From: Streptomyces sp. SAI-135
Lineage (GTDB): Bacteria > Actinomycetota > Actinomycetes > Streptomycetales > Streptomycetaceae
Length of the DNA stretch: 64,000 nucleotides
Reading direction: 5' to 3'
Assembly (NCBI RefSeq): GCF_029893805.1
Contig: NZ_JARXYP010000002.1
Span: 4,278,001-4,342,000, forward strand
The notes under the pieces were generated by a model. That model was not told the origin of the DNA and did not search any database. It saw only the letters and a program-made list of their open reading frames with translations. The position numbers were made by a program, and so were the translations under genes. This document shows, in pieces, positions 23,964 to 31,939 of this stretch (the stretch's first letter is position 1; each line of letters starts with the position of its first letter).

Positions 23964-25619
23964 TCAGCCCGCGCGTCTGTGCTGTTTGGGACGAGATCGT
24001 TTCTCGACGTACATCCGCTCGTCGGCCGACTTCAGCACTTCGTCCGCCGTCATCCCGCAGTGCGCCCAGCCGATGCCGAAGCTGGCACCCACCCGCACGG
24101 CCCGTCCCTCGGCCCGGATCGGCTGGATGATCTCGTTGCGCAGGCGCACCGCGAGGTCCGCCGCGTCGGCCTTGCCGAGGCCGTCGGCGAGGATCACGAA
24201 CTCGTCGCCGCCGAGCCGCGCCACGGTGTCGCCGTCGCGCACGCACTGGGACAGCCGGCGGGCGACCTCGATGAGCACCGCGTCGCCCGCGTTGTGCCCG
24301 AACCGGTCGTTGATCGACTTGAAGCCGTCGAGGTCGCAGAAGAGCACCGCGAGCCCCTTGGTGCCGTCGTCGCGCTCCCCCTCGGGGGCGACGGTGTGCA
24401 CATGGTGGTCGAAGGCGTCGAACGCCTCGGCGCCGCCCTGCCGGAAGTCGAAGCCGTGGCCGCCCGCGTCGAAGGCCGGGTGCCCGAAGGCCGCGTCGAC
24501 GGGCTCCAGGGCGCCGGTGTGGGTGGGGCGCTGGCAGAGCCGGGAGGAAAGCCGCGAGCGCAGCTCGGCGGAGTTCGGCAGTCCGGTCAGGGAGTCGTGG
24601 GAGGCGCGGTGGGCGAGCTGGAGCTCGCGGCGCTTGCGCTCCTCGATGTCCTCGACGTGGGTGAGCAGGAAGCGCGGGCCGTCGGCGGCGTCGGCGACCA
24701 CCGAGTTGCGCAGGGACACCCAGACGTAGGTGCCGTCCCGGCGTCCGAGGCGGAGCTCGGCGCGTCCGCCCTCCGCCGAGGTCCGCAGCAGGGTGCCTAT
24801 GTCCTCGGGGTGGACCAGGTCGGAGAAGGAGTAGCGGCGCATCGCGGACGCGGGGCGGCCGAGGAGACGGCACAGGGCGTCGTTGGTGCGCAGGATCCGG
24901 CCGTGCTGGTCGCCGCCCATCTCGGCGATGGCCATGCCGGAGGGGGCGTACTCGAAGGCCTGCCGAAAGCTCTCTTCACTGGCCCGCAGGGCCTGCTGCT
25001 CCCTTTCGAGCCTGACCAGTGCCCGCTGCATGTTCGAGCGCAGACGCGCGTTGCTGATCGCGATCGCGGCCTGGAACGCGTACATCTGGAGCGCTTCGCG
25101 GCCCCAGGCGCCCGGCCTGCGGCCGTTGCGCGGCCGGTCCACGGAGAGCACGCCGATCAGCTCGCCGCACTGGCCGCCCTGCACGCCCGGCGTGTACATC
25201 GGCGCGAACAGCCGGTCGGAGGGGTGCCACTCGTCCTCGAAGCGGGGCGCGGGCCCGTCGGTGTACCACTGCGGGACGTCGTCGTCGTCAAGGATCCAGC
25301 CCTCGGTGTGGGGTATGAAGACCAGGTCGCCCCAGGTCTCCCCCATGCTCAGCCGGCGCTCCCAGGACTCGCGGGAGCCGACCCGGCCGGTGATCAGGGC
25401 CTCGGCCGCCTGGTTCCCGGAGAAGGCGGCGACCACGAGATCGCCGTCGGGGCGCACGAGATTGACGCACGCCAGTTCGTACCCGAGTGCGGTGACCACG
25501 CCGTTCGCGACGGTCTGCAGTGTGTCGGCCAGGCTGCGGGCCGTGTTCATGTCGGCCATGACCTGGTGCAGCTGTCGCAGGGACGCAAGGCGGACGTACG
25601 GCTCCGACTCGCTCTCCAT
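23964..25619 (-). CDS. cdgB: GAF-PAS-GGDEF diguanylate cyclase (CdgB-like)
   Basis: A 551-residue soluble signalling protein from ATG 25619 (MESESEPYVRLASL). The domains run in the order GAF (about 20-190), PAS/PAC (about 215-330, 'ILRTNDALCRLLG...DGTYVWVSLRNSV') and GGDEF (about 340-545). The active site is an intact 'LGGDEFVIL' near 470, preceded by an I-site RDGD five residues upstream, so c-di-GMP synthesis with product inhibition is expected. Domain order and position match S. coelicolor CdgB (SCO4281), a BldD-controlled developmental enzyme. The insert around 'ALEPVDAAFGHPAF' in the early GGDEF region is unusually long. Confidence 0.9.
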   Translation of the reverse strand: MESESEPYVRLASLRQLHQVMADMNTARSLADTLQTVANGVVTALGYELACVNLVRPDGDLVVAAFSGNQAAEALITGRVGSRESWERRLSMGETWGDLVFIPHTEGWILDDDDVPQWYTDGPAPRFEDEWHPSDRLFAPMYTPGVQGGQCGELIGVLSVDRPRNGRRPGAWGREALQMYAFQAAIAISNARLRSNMQRALVRLEREQQALRASEESFRQAFEYAPSGMAIAEMGGDQHGRILRTNDALCRLLGRPASAMRRYSFSDLVHPEDIGTLLRTSAEGGRAELRLGRRDGTYVWVSLRNSVVADAADGPRFLLTHVEDIEERKRRELQLAHRASHDSLTGLPNSAELRSRLSSRLCQRPTHTGALEPVDAAFGHPAFDAGGHGFDFRQGGAEAFDAFDHHVHTVAPEGERDDGTKGLAVLFCDLDGFKSINDRFGHNAGDAVLIEVARRLSQCVRDGDTVARLGGDEFVILADGLGKADAADLAVRLRNEIIQPIRAEGRAVRVGASFGIGWAHCGMTADEVLKSADERMYVEKRSRPKQHRRAG

Positions 25620-25727
25620 TGCTCGCCCTCCCCCCGAGACCTCGCAGCGAATCAAGGGTCATCTGTCCAGCCACTGAATCACAGCGCGCTGCCCGCTCGG
25701 TACACAGGGTCAACAATTGGCACCTCT

Positions 25728-25743
25728 TGTGACTCAAGTCACA
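25728..25743. promoter_or_regulatory. Perfect TGTGA-N6-TCACA palindrome upstream of cdgB
   Basis: TGTGACTCAAGTCACA is a perfect dyad 109 bp upstream of the cdgB start. It fits the published Streptomyces Crp motif GTG-N6-GNCAC exactly and the classical CRP consensus. It fits the BldD consensus only in one half. Regulation by cAMP-Crp is inference. The surrounding 25620-25913 region holds no gene. Confidence 0.55.
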
Positions 25744-25913
25744 GCGAAAGATGAGCAATTGAGCGGGGTTTCTGTGTTTTTCCTGTGCGTTTACGGCACA
25801 CAAATTTCGGGCGATTATGCAGGTTCCGGCAGGCCGCCCGTCGGGAGACCTAGGTCCGGTCTCGGGCGAAGGCCCGATGCGGCGGGCGCGGCGCCGGGAC
25901 TAGCGTTTCCGGC

Positions 25914-26489
25914 GTGTCGAACACTGCCTCCCCCACCGCCCCGATGATCCCTCCGCCCGCTTCCGGGCATGCTGTGGGGGTGAGCAACGACGAGTTCCGC
26001 GCCGCCATGTCCCGGCTGGCCGCGGGCGTGGTCCTGGTGACCGCGTTCGAGCCCCCGCTCGACGCCGAGGGACCCAAGGGCGAGGACGTCGGCATGACGG
26101 CCACCGCGTTCCTGTCCGTCTCCCTGGACCCGCCTCTGGTGCTGGTCAGCCTGCGTACCGGCTCCCGCATGGACGACCTGCTCGACGAGCAGCCGCTGTG
26201 GGCGGTGTCCGTCCTGTCCGAGAGCCAGCGGCACATCGCGGGCCGCTTCGCCATGAAGGGCCGCATCAGCGACCGCCTGCTGTTCGAGGACATCCCGTAC
26301 GTCCGCGGCTCGGCGACCGGCGCCGCTCTGGTGGGCGGCGCCCTCGCCACCCTGGAGTGCCGCACCGAGCAGCGTGTGGAGGCCGGCGACCACACCCTGG
26401 TGATCGGCCGCGTCCTGACCGCCGACGTGCCGAGCGCGGACGGCGGACCGCTGACGTATTTCCGCGGCAGGTACCGGCAGTTGGGATGA
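25914..26489 (+). CDS. Flavin reductase-like FMN-binding protein
   Basis: A 191-residue protein from GTG 25914. The core 'FRAAMSRLAAGVVLVTA' and 'GMTATAFLSVSLDPPLVLVSL' is the HpaC/flavin-reductase split-barrel signature; 'HTLVIGRVLTADV' closes the fold. It probably supplies reduced FMN or FAD to a monooxygenase, but no oxygenase is adjacent. A shorter start at GTG 25980 (VSNDEFRAAM) is possible. Confidence 0.88.
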   Translation: MSNTASPTAPMIPPPASGHAVGVSNDEFRAAMSRLAAGVVLVTAFEPPLDAEGPKGEDVGMTATAFLSVSLDPPLVLVSLRTGSRMDDLLDEQPLWAVSVLSESQRHIAGRFAMKGRISDRLLFEDIPYVRGSATGAALVGGALATLECRTEQRVEAGDHTLVIGRVLTADVPSADGGPLTYFRGRYRQLG

Positions 26490-26531
26490 ATTCCGTGGCG
26501 GTGTGCCACCGATGCGTCCTAAGGTCCCCGG

Positions 26532-27002
26532 ATGACATTCGCACCCCGCCTCGAAGAGGTCACACCCGGGAATTTCGAAACAGCGACCGGCATACGCGTC
26601 CGCCCCGAGCAGGAATTCGCGATCTCCCCCGTGATGCAGTCCCTCGCCGAGGCCTACGTGCATCCCCCGGGCGTCGCCTGGCCCCGGCTGATCGTCGACG
26701 GTGACCGCACGGTCGGCTTCCTGATGGCCTTCCTCGACATCGACTGGCGCGCCGACGGCGGCACCGTGCGCCGCTCCGGCCTGTGGCGCCTGAACATCGC
26801 GGCCGACGCCCAGGGCCAGGGCTACGGCCGTTTCGCCGTCGACTCGGTCGCCGCGGAGCTGCGTCGCCGGGGCACGAAGGAGTTGTACGTCACCTGGCAC
26901 GAGGGCCCGGACGGTCCGGCCGAGTTCTATCTGAAACTGGGCTTCCGCCGGACCGGGGAGCTGAGCGGGGGAGAGACGGTGGGCGTCCTGGACCTCGCCT
27001 AG
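26532..27002 (+). CDS. GNAT-family N-acetyltransferase
   Basis: A 156-residue acetyltransferase. The acetyl-CoA loop is in 'IAADAQGQGYGRFAVDSVA' (about 92-110), followed by 'YLKLGFRRTGEL'. 'GFLMAFLDIDWRADGGTVRRSGLWRL' is the central beta-sheet. The substrate is unknown. The 3' end shares a CTAG with the stop of the convergent sigma-factor gene (26999-27002). Confidence 0.88.
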   Translation: MTFAPRLEEVTPGNFETATGIRVRPEQEFAISPVMQSLAEAYVHPPGVAWPRLIVDGDRTVGFLMAFLDIDWRADGGTVRRSGLWRLNIAADAQGQGYGRFAVDSVAAELRRRGTKELYVTWHEGPDGPAEFYLKLGFRRTGELSGGETVGVLDLA

Positions 27003-27841
27003 AGGAGGGTGACGTCCGAGCGGGCCGCCGTCGCCGGGTCCGTGGTGATGTCGATCACGGCGATCCGGTCGTGTACGAACGTGAACGCGAGCGTCCGCTC
27101 CACCCTGCCGTCCCGCAGCAGCGCGAAGCCGGTGCGGCCCTCGACGAGAGCCGGCCGGACGACACCGGTGATGTGCCGCGCGTATCCGGTCGCCCCCTTG
27201 GCCACTGCGAGGGCCCCCGTCGTCACCCCGGCCTCCGTGCGCACCACGACATCCGGGTCGAGGACCGCCAGCAGCCCCTCGAAGTCCCCTTCGCGCGCGG
27301 CGGCGAGGAAGGCGTCGACGAGTTCCCGCCGCCGGGCCGGACCGGTCTCGGTGGCCTGGGCGCCGCGCACCCGGCGCCGGGCCCTGCTGCCGAGCTGGCG
27401 GGCGGCCGCCGGGGACTTGCCGATGACGCCGGCGACCTCGTCGTACGGGACGGCGAAGAGGTCGTGGAGGACGAAGGCGAGCCGTTCGGCGGGGGTGAGG
27501 GTGTCGAGGACGACGAGCAGGGCGCTGCCGACCGAGTCGGCGAGCAGGACGTCCTGCTCGGGGTCGGAGACGGCGGCCGGGACCGGTACCTCGGGTTCCA
27601 GCGGCTGTTCGGCACGGGACCTGCGGGCGCGGAGCATGTCGAGACAGACCCGCCCGACGACCGTCGTCAGCCAGCCCCCGAGGTTGTCGACATGGCTGGT
27701 GTCCGACCGGCTCATCCGCACCCACGCCTCCTGCACGGCGTCCTCCGCCTCGCCGGACGACCCGAGCATCCGCCGCGCCACGGCCAGCAGCCGCCCGCGG
27801 TGCGACTCGAACCGCTCGGCCAGGAAGTCCTCGTCGCGCAT
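26999..27841 (-). CDS. ECF sigma factor with C-terminal SnoaL-like domain (SigJ/ECF56-type)
   Basis: A 280-residue sigma factor. Region 2 ('RLLAVARRMLGSSGEAEDAVQEAWVR', 'WLTTVVGRVCLDMLRAR') and region 4 ('LTPAERLAFVLHDLFAVPYDEVAGVIGKSPAAARQL') occupy about 1-175. A fused NTF2/SnoaL-like domain (about 180-280, 'LVDAFLAAAREGDFEGLLAVLDPDVVV') follows. Such tails replace anti-sigma factors as internal regulators in ECF41/ECF56. The DGGK motif of ECF41 is not seen. No COE-type partner gene is adjacent. Confidence 0.9.
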   Translation of the reverse strand: MRDEDFLAERFESHRGRLLAVARRMLGSSGEAEDAVQEAWVRMSRSDTSHVDNLGGWLTTVVGRVCLDMLRARRSRAEQPLEPEVPVPAAVSDPEQDVLLADSVGSALLVVLDTLTPAERLAFVLHDLFAVPYDEVAGVIGKSPAAARQLGSRARRRVRGAQATETGPARRRELVDAFLAAAREGDFEGLLAVLDPDVVVRTEAGVTTGALAVAKGATGYARHITGVVRPALVEGRTGFALLRDGRVERTLAFTFVHDRIAVIDITTDPATAARSDVTLL

Positions 27842-27912
27842 GGGTCACCGCTCTCGTCGTCGTCAGCCGTCGATGAGTTGACGGATGAGACGGCGAGAAT
27901 GTGACGCGCCCT

Positions 27913-27947
27913 TCAGGGGCGCGGGGAACTGCGCGACAAGCCACGAC
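27913..27947 (+). repeat. Dispersed GC-rich element
   Basis: This 35-bp copy shares its core (GGGGCGCGGGGAACTGCGCG) with 12115-12137, 12187-12209 and 20689-20723. It lies in the short gap between the sigma-factor and arfB genes, both on the minus strand. Confidence 0.85.
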
Positions 27948-27972
27948 GGCGCCGCGCCCTACAGACGGGCTG

Positions 27973-28401
27973 TTACCCCCAGTCCCGCCCCGACCGTCCC
28001 CGCTTCGTGTCCGACCGCGCCTTCTTCTCCCGCAGCCGACGCTCATTGATCCCACGGGGAATCCGAGTGGGCCGCCGCGGCTTCGGCGGCGGCGCCGTCG
28101 CCTCCGCCAGCAGCGCCGCGAGGCGTACGGCCGCCGTCTCCCGGTTGCGCCACTGAGACCGGTGCTCGGAGGACCGTACGGTCACGACCCCGTCGACGAG
28201 CCGCGAGGCCAGCTTGGCGAGGGCCCGCTGCTTCCACACCTCGGGCAGGGCCTCGGTGCGGGCGAGGTCGAAGCGGAGCTCCACCTGGGAGTCACTGGTG
28301 TTGACGTGCTGACCGCCCGGACCGGACGACCGCGAGAAACGCCACATGAGCTCGGCCTCGGGAAGCGAGACGGAGCCGCGGATGACGTAAGGACCGGACA
28401 T
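27973..28401 (-). CDS. arfB: Ribosome-rescue peptidyl-tRNA hydrolase ArfB (YaeJ)
   Basis: A 142-residue class-I release-factor-like protein that frees peptides from stalled ribosomes. The catalytic GGQ is in 'SSGPGGQHVNTSDSQVEL' (about residues 25-42). The basic C-terminal tail ('RRPTRIPRGINERRLREKKARSDTKRGR') is the expected mRNA-channel sensor. ATG 28401 is chosen; ATG 28410 gives three more residues. Confidence 0.93.
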   Translation of the reverse strand: MSGPYVIRGSVSLPEAELMWRFSRSSGPGGQHVNTSDSQVELRFDLARTEALPEVWKQRALAKLASRLVDGVVTVRSSEHRSQWRNRETAAVRLAALLAEATAPPPKPRRPTRIPRGINERRLREKKARSDTKRGRSGRDWG

Positions 28402-28579
28402 GGGGTCCATGTTCCCGCCTCTGACCAGTCCACGTCACCCCAATATCTCCCGCCCGCCGCCCGCTTCCGCTTGGGTAAAGAAAGTAAAGAAGCGGGGAAC
28501 CTTCGACACCACTCGCGGCGTTCATAGAGGTAGCTGTAGCTTCGTGCCCGTTACATAACGAGGGAAGGGACTCCCAACA

Positions 28580-29155
28580 ATGGCTGTAAGCCTGTCCAAG
28601 GGTGGCAACGTCTCGCTCACCAAGGAGGCTCCGGGCCTGACCGCCGTCACCGTGGGCCTCGGCTGGGACGTCCGCACGACCACCGGCACGGACTTCGACC
28701 TCGACGCCTCGGCGATCGCGGTCAACACGCAGGGCAAGGTCTACTCCGACGCCCACTTCGTGTTCTTCAACAACAAGCAGACCCCGGACAGCACCATCGT
28801 CCACACCGGTGACAACCGCACCGGCGAGGGCGCGGGCGACGACGAGGCGATCAACGTCAACCTGGCCGGTCTCCCGGCCGACATCGACAAGATCGTCTTC
28901 CCGGTCTCGATCTACGACGCGGAGAACCGCTCGCAGAACTTCGGCCAGGTCCGCAACGCCTACATCCGCATCGTGAACCAGGCTGGCGGCGCCGAGATCG
29001 CCCGCTACGACCTCTCCGAGGACGCGGCCACGGAGACGGCGATGGTCTTCGGCGAGCTGTACCGCAACGGCGCGGAGTGGAAGTTCCGCGCGGTGGGCCA
29101 GGGCTACGCGTCCGGCCTGGTCGGCATCGCGCAGGACTTCGGCGTGAACGTCTAG
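28580..29155 (+). CDS. terD: TerD-family protein
   Basis: A 191-residue TerD/CABP fold protein. 'MAVSLSKGGNVSLTKEAPGLTAVTVGLGWDV' opens it, and Asp-rich Ca2+-binding segments include 'GTDFDLDASAIAV' and 'NRTGEGAGDDEAINVNL'. TerD proteins are linked to tellurite resistance, stress and, in Streptomyces, development. A second TerD gene starts at the right edge of the window. Confidence 0.95.
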   Translation: MAVSLSKGGNVSLTKEAPGLTAVTVGLGWDVRTTTGTDFDLDASAIAVNTQGKVYSDAHFVFFNNKQTPDSTIVHTGDNRTGEGAGDDEAINVNLAGLPADIDKIVFPVSIYDAENRSQNFGQVRNAYIRIVNQAGGAEIARYDLSEDAATETAMVFGELYRNGAEWKFRAVGQGYASGLVGIAQDFGVNV

Positions 29156-29180
29156 TCACAGCAATTCGCTGCGCTGAGCG

Positions 29181-29211
29181 GGAGCCCCTGGCCGTACCGG
29201 CCGGGGGCTCC
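29181..29211. terminator. Bidirectional terminator between terD and DUF397 gene
   Basis: GGAGCCCCTGGCC (29181-29193) and GGCCGGGGGCTCC (29199-29211) form a 13-bp stem with one U-G wobble and a 5-nt loop, midway between two convergent stops. Confidence 0.8.
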
Positions 29212-29215
29212 GGCG

Positions 29216-29419
29216 TCAGGTCTGTGACACGAACGCGGTCCAGCTGGCCGGGGTGAAGGCCAGGCGGGGGCCGGTGGTGTCGTTCTTGGAGTCGCGGACG
29301 TGGATCGTGCGGGGTGCTATCGCGATCTCGACGCAGGAGTTGCCGTCGTTGCCGCCGCTGTAACTGCTCTTGAACCACGCCAGGTCGGAGACGTCCCCGG
29401 CAACGGACTTGCGGATCAT
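29216..29419 (-). CDS. DUF397 small regulatory-partner protein
   Basis: A 67-residue protein: 'WFKSSYSGGNDGNSCVEIA' and 'IHVRDSKNDTTGPRLAFTPASW' are the DUF397 hallmarks. It overlaps the upstream HTH gene by 4 bp (ATGA, 29416-29419). DUF397 proteins pair with WhiJ-like HTH regulators in Streptomyces, as partners in developmental or antibiotic control. Confidence 0.92.
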   Translation of the reverse strand: MIRKSVAGDVSDLAWFKSSYSGGNDGNSCVEIAIAPRTIHVRDSKNDTTGPRLAFTPASWTAFVSQT

Positions 29420-30240
29420 GTTGCTCCCAGCAGTTGTTCGATGAGGACCAACGACTCCCCTGGTGAGAGAGCCTGCGCGCGGATCGTGCCATACCGCAGT
29501 TCCAGGATCCGCAGCTGTTTCGGATCCGAGGTCGCACGACCGTCGGAACGCCCAACCGCCGTACCGTCCGGGAACTTCAGCACCTCGATCCTTCCGTCCA
29601 GACCGGAGTGGACCTCGGTGTTCAGCGGCATCACCTGAAGCACGACGTTGTGCAGCCGCCCCACCTCCAGCAGGTGTTCGAGCTGTCGTCGCCACACCAT
29701 TGTGCCTCCGATGGGACGACGCAGGACGGCCTCCTCCAGCACGAAGTGGATGGAAGGCGCCGGATCGCGCTCGAAGACGGACTGCCGCGCGAGCCGAGCG
29801 TTCACCATGCGCTCCACGTCGTCCGGCGAATAGGGCGGCTGCGCGGCGGAGATCACGGCTCGCGCATGCTCCGGCGTCTGCAACAGCCCAGCGACGATGT
29901 TGCACTCGTAGACCCCGATCTCGACGGCCTGCCCCTCCAACTTGGCCAGTTCCCGCACCTTCTTGGGATACCGGACCTTCTTGACGTCCTCCCAGGTCGC
30001 GGAGAGGAGCCCTCCGGCCCCCAACACCTCGTCCGCCCTGTCCAGATACTCCTGCCGGGGAATCCGCTTGCCGCCCTCGATCTTGTAGACGAGGTCCTCG
30101 CCGTACCCGACCGCCTCCCCGAACTCCGCGGCTCGCATCCCCACGGCCTCGCGTCGCAGCTTCAGTTGCCTCCCGACCGTCGCGATGACCGCGACACCCC
30201 ACTCGTCGTCCGGGTCGACCGTCTCGCCATCCACACTCAT
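29416..30240 (-). CDS. WhiJ-like HTH regulator (XRE HTH + DUF5753)
   Basis: A 274-residue protein. An XRE-type HTH (about 22-80, 'LKLRREAVGMRAAEFGEAVGYGEDLVYKIEGGKRIP') precedes a DUF5753 ligand-like domain (about 95-270, 'VYECNIVAGLLQTPEHARAVI', 'FVLEEAVLRRPIGG'). It is translationally coupled to DUF397 and divergent from an anti-sigma-like ATPase gene. That is the standard three-part whiJ/abaA-like locus. Confidence 0.92.
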   Translation of the reverse strand: MSVDGETVDPDDEWGVAVIATVGRQLKLRREAVGMRAAEFGEAVGYGEDLVYKIEGGKRIPRQEYLDRADEVLGAGGLLSATWEDVKKVRYPKKVRELAKLEGQAVEIGVYECNIVAGLLQTPEHARAVISAAQPPYSPDDVERMVNARLARQSVFERDPAPSIHFVLEEAVLRRPIGGTMVWRRQLEHLLEVGRLHNVVLQVMPLNTEVHSGLDGRIEVLKFPDGTAVGRSDGRATSDPKQLRILELRYGTIRAQALSPGESLVLIEQLLGAT

Positions 30241-30356
30241 CCCGCGCCCCTACCCTTGCGACGACCTCCGACAGACCGGACACGACCGGACAGCCTCCGG
30301 ACAGTCACCGTACGTATCGACTCCATCACTGTTCACGGTAAGCGAGCGCCACCACG

Positions 30357-30827
30357 CTGAGTGACGTAAATCAAGAAACCGCCGTCATCAGGAACTTCAG
30401 CGTCCTGCTCTCCCCCACTCCCCGCGGGGCCCGCCTGGCCCGACTCCTGGCGACGGAGCAACTCCGCGAGTGGGGCCTCCCCTTGCACCCCGCGGAGCAC
30501 ATCGTGGCGGAGCTGGCGGTGAACGCGGCCACGCACGGCCGGGTCCCGGGACGCGACTTCCGCGTGACGCTGTACGTCGTCGGGGGCACCCTGCGCATCG
30601 AGGTCACGGACACCCGGGGTGACTGTCTGCCGTGTGTCCAACCCGCGGCGCCGGGGGCCGAGTCGGGCAGGGGACTGGCACTCGTGGACGCGTTCGCCGA
30701 CCGCTGGGGTGTTGCGCAGGGGCCCCGTCCCCGCAAGACGGTGTGGGCGGAAATCGATGTCTCACCGCGTCCCGAGAACCCGTACTTCGGAGGCGCAGGC
30801 GGCCTTTCCCAAAGAACTCAAGGGTGA
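30357..30827 (+). CDS. Histidine-kinase-like ATPase (RsbW type), start codon unclear
   Basis: The HATPase_c domain shows an N-box in 'AELAVNAATHG', a G1 'DTRGDCLP' and a G2 'GRGLALVDAFADRWG'. Family-like sequence starts at about 30363 (VNQETAVIRNFSVLLS), but no ATG, GTG or TTG precedes it in frame before the stop at 30339. Only a CTG at 30357 is available; the next canonical start is TTG 30483, which would delete 40 residues. It completes the whiJ-like cluster. The start may use CTG or the gene may be impaired. Confidence 0.65.
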   Translation: MSDVNQETAVIRNFSVLLSPTPRGARLARLLATEQLREWGLPLHPAEHIVAELAVNAATHGRVPGRDFRVTLYVVGGTLRIEVTDTRGDCLPCVQPAAPGAESGRGLALVDAFADRWGVAQGPRPRKTVWAEIDVSPRPENPYFGGAGGLSQRTQG

Positions 30828-30974
30828 AAGAAACCCCACCAAGCCCCACCCCTCCTCCCGCGAAGTCGCAGCTCACTCGCCCGAGTGAACATCGCCAACT
30901 CAGCTGGATTTCCGCCCGGTTGCTTGCTCTACAGTCGGCGCAACACAACCGCAGACCTGCTGCGGACATACAAC

Positions 30975-31010
30975 GGCCCTCGCGGGGACTGGCATCCCGA
31001 TGCGAGGGCC
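30975..31010 (+). promoter_or_regulatory. Leader hairpin before the wHTH gene
   Basis: GGCCCTCGC (30975-30983) and GCGAGGGCC (31002-31010) form a 9-bp stem about 10 bp upstream of the AAGGAAG ribosome-binding site for ATG 31039. It could be a terminator for the upstream ATPase gene or a leader structure. Confidence 0.45.
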
Positions 31011-31038
31011 TGACCACCAAGGAAGAAGCACCTTCCCG

Positions 31039-31890
31039 ATGGACACGCAAAACCCTAGCGCGCCCCCGCGCCCCCAGTCCCGTACCGCGGGCAAAAACCA
31101 CCCCCACGCGGGTGGCCTCGTTCACGAGAACGCCCGTCACACCGAACGCTTCACGGTGATCGGCAACCACCTCGCCCAGCACCCGGAGCTCTCGCTCGTC
31201 GCCAGAGGGCTGGCCCTGTACATCCAGTCCCTCCCGGCAGGCGCCCCCGTGGACATCAAGACCCTCGCGACCCGCTTCCCCGAGGGCAGGGACCGCATCG
31301 CCGCCGCCCTGCGGGACCTGGAGACCCACGGCTACCTGCGCCGCACCCGCGAACGCGTCCCCGGCGGCCGTATCGTCACCCGCACGGTCTCCTGCAACCG
31401 GCCGGGTCACCGTGGCCGTACCGGCGAGGACCAGGCCCCCGGGCCGCCGAAGAAACGGCAACCGGCGCCCCGCAAGAAGCTCCTGCCCGCCGTACCGCAG
31501 CCGGGCTACCCCGCACCCGCGCTCATCCAGCGGGCGATCGAGCTCCTGGCCACGCTCCGCCGCCACGACCCCCGCCTGCTCCTGTCGGCCACGGACACGG
31601 AACACCTGGCCCCCGGAGTCGCCGCGTGGCTGGAACGGGACCTGACCCCCACCGACGTACGGGACGCCCTGACCGCGCGCCTCCCGATGGAACCCCTGCA
31701 CCGCCCGGCAGCCCTCCTGGCCCACCGGCTGGCCGCCCAGCTGCCACCCCTGCCCCCGATCCGGCCCCCGGCCCCACCCCCGGAGGTACGGCACCCCTGG
31801 CAGAACTGCGACGGCTGCAACCGCGTGTTCCGCGCCCCGGAACCGGGCCGCTGCCGTGACTGCCGAGGCGATCTCCCGGAGGCCACCTAG
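31039..31890 (+). CDS. Winged-helix DNA-binding protein with C-terminal zinc ribbon
   Basis: A 283-residue protein. A basic N-terminus is followed by a wHTH (about 35-115, 'LSLVARGLALYIQSLPAGAPVDIKTLATRF' and 'AAALRDLETHGYLRR'). A Pro/Lys linker and a helical segment follow, then a Cys4 knuckle 'NCDGCNRVFRAPEPGRCRDCRG'. The family is common in Streptomyces with unknown targets. ATG 31039 has AAGGAAG 14 bp upstream; ATG 31000 lies inside a hairpin and is less likely. Confidence 0.82.
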   Translation: MDTQNPSAPPRPQSRTAGKNHPHAGGLVHENARHTERFTVIGNHLAQHPELSLVARGLALYIQSLPAGAPVDIKTLATRFPEGRDRIAAALRDLETHGYLRRTRERVPGGRIVTRTVSCNRPGHRGRTGEDQAPGPPKKRQPAPRKKLLPAVPQPGYPAPALIQRAIELLATLRRHDPRLLLSATDTEHLAPGVAAWLERDLTPTDVRDALTARLPMEPLHRPAALLAHRLAAQLPPLPPIRPPAPPPEVRHPWQNCDGCNRVFRAPEPGRCRDCRGDLPEAT

Positions 31891-31939
31891 CATGGACGTG
31901 ACGATCCTGGCCCCTGGGCACAGACGAGGAGCGAGCGCC

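Noticed and set aside
30861..31038. Additional small gene before the wHTH gene
   Set aside because: Short frames have no conserved look and overlap the leader hairpin.
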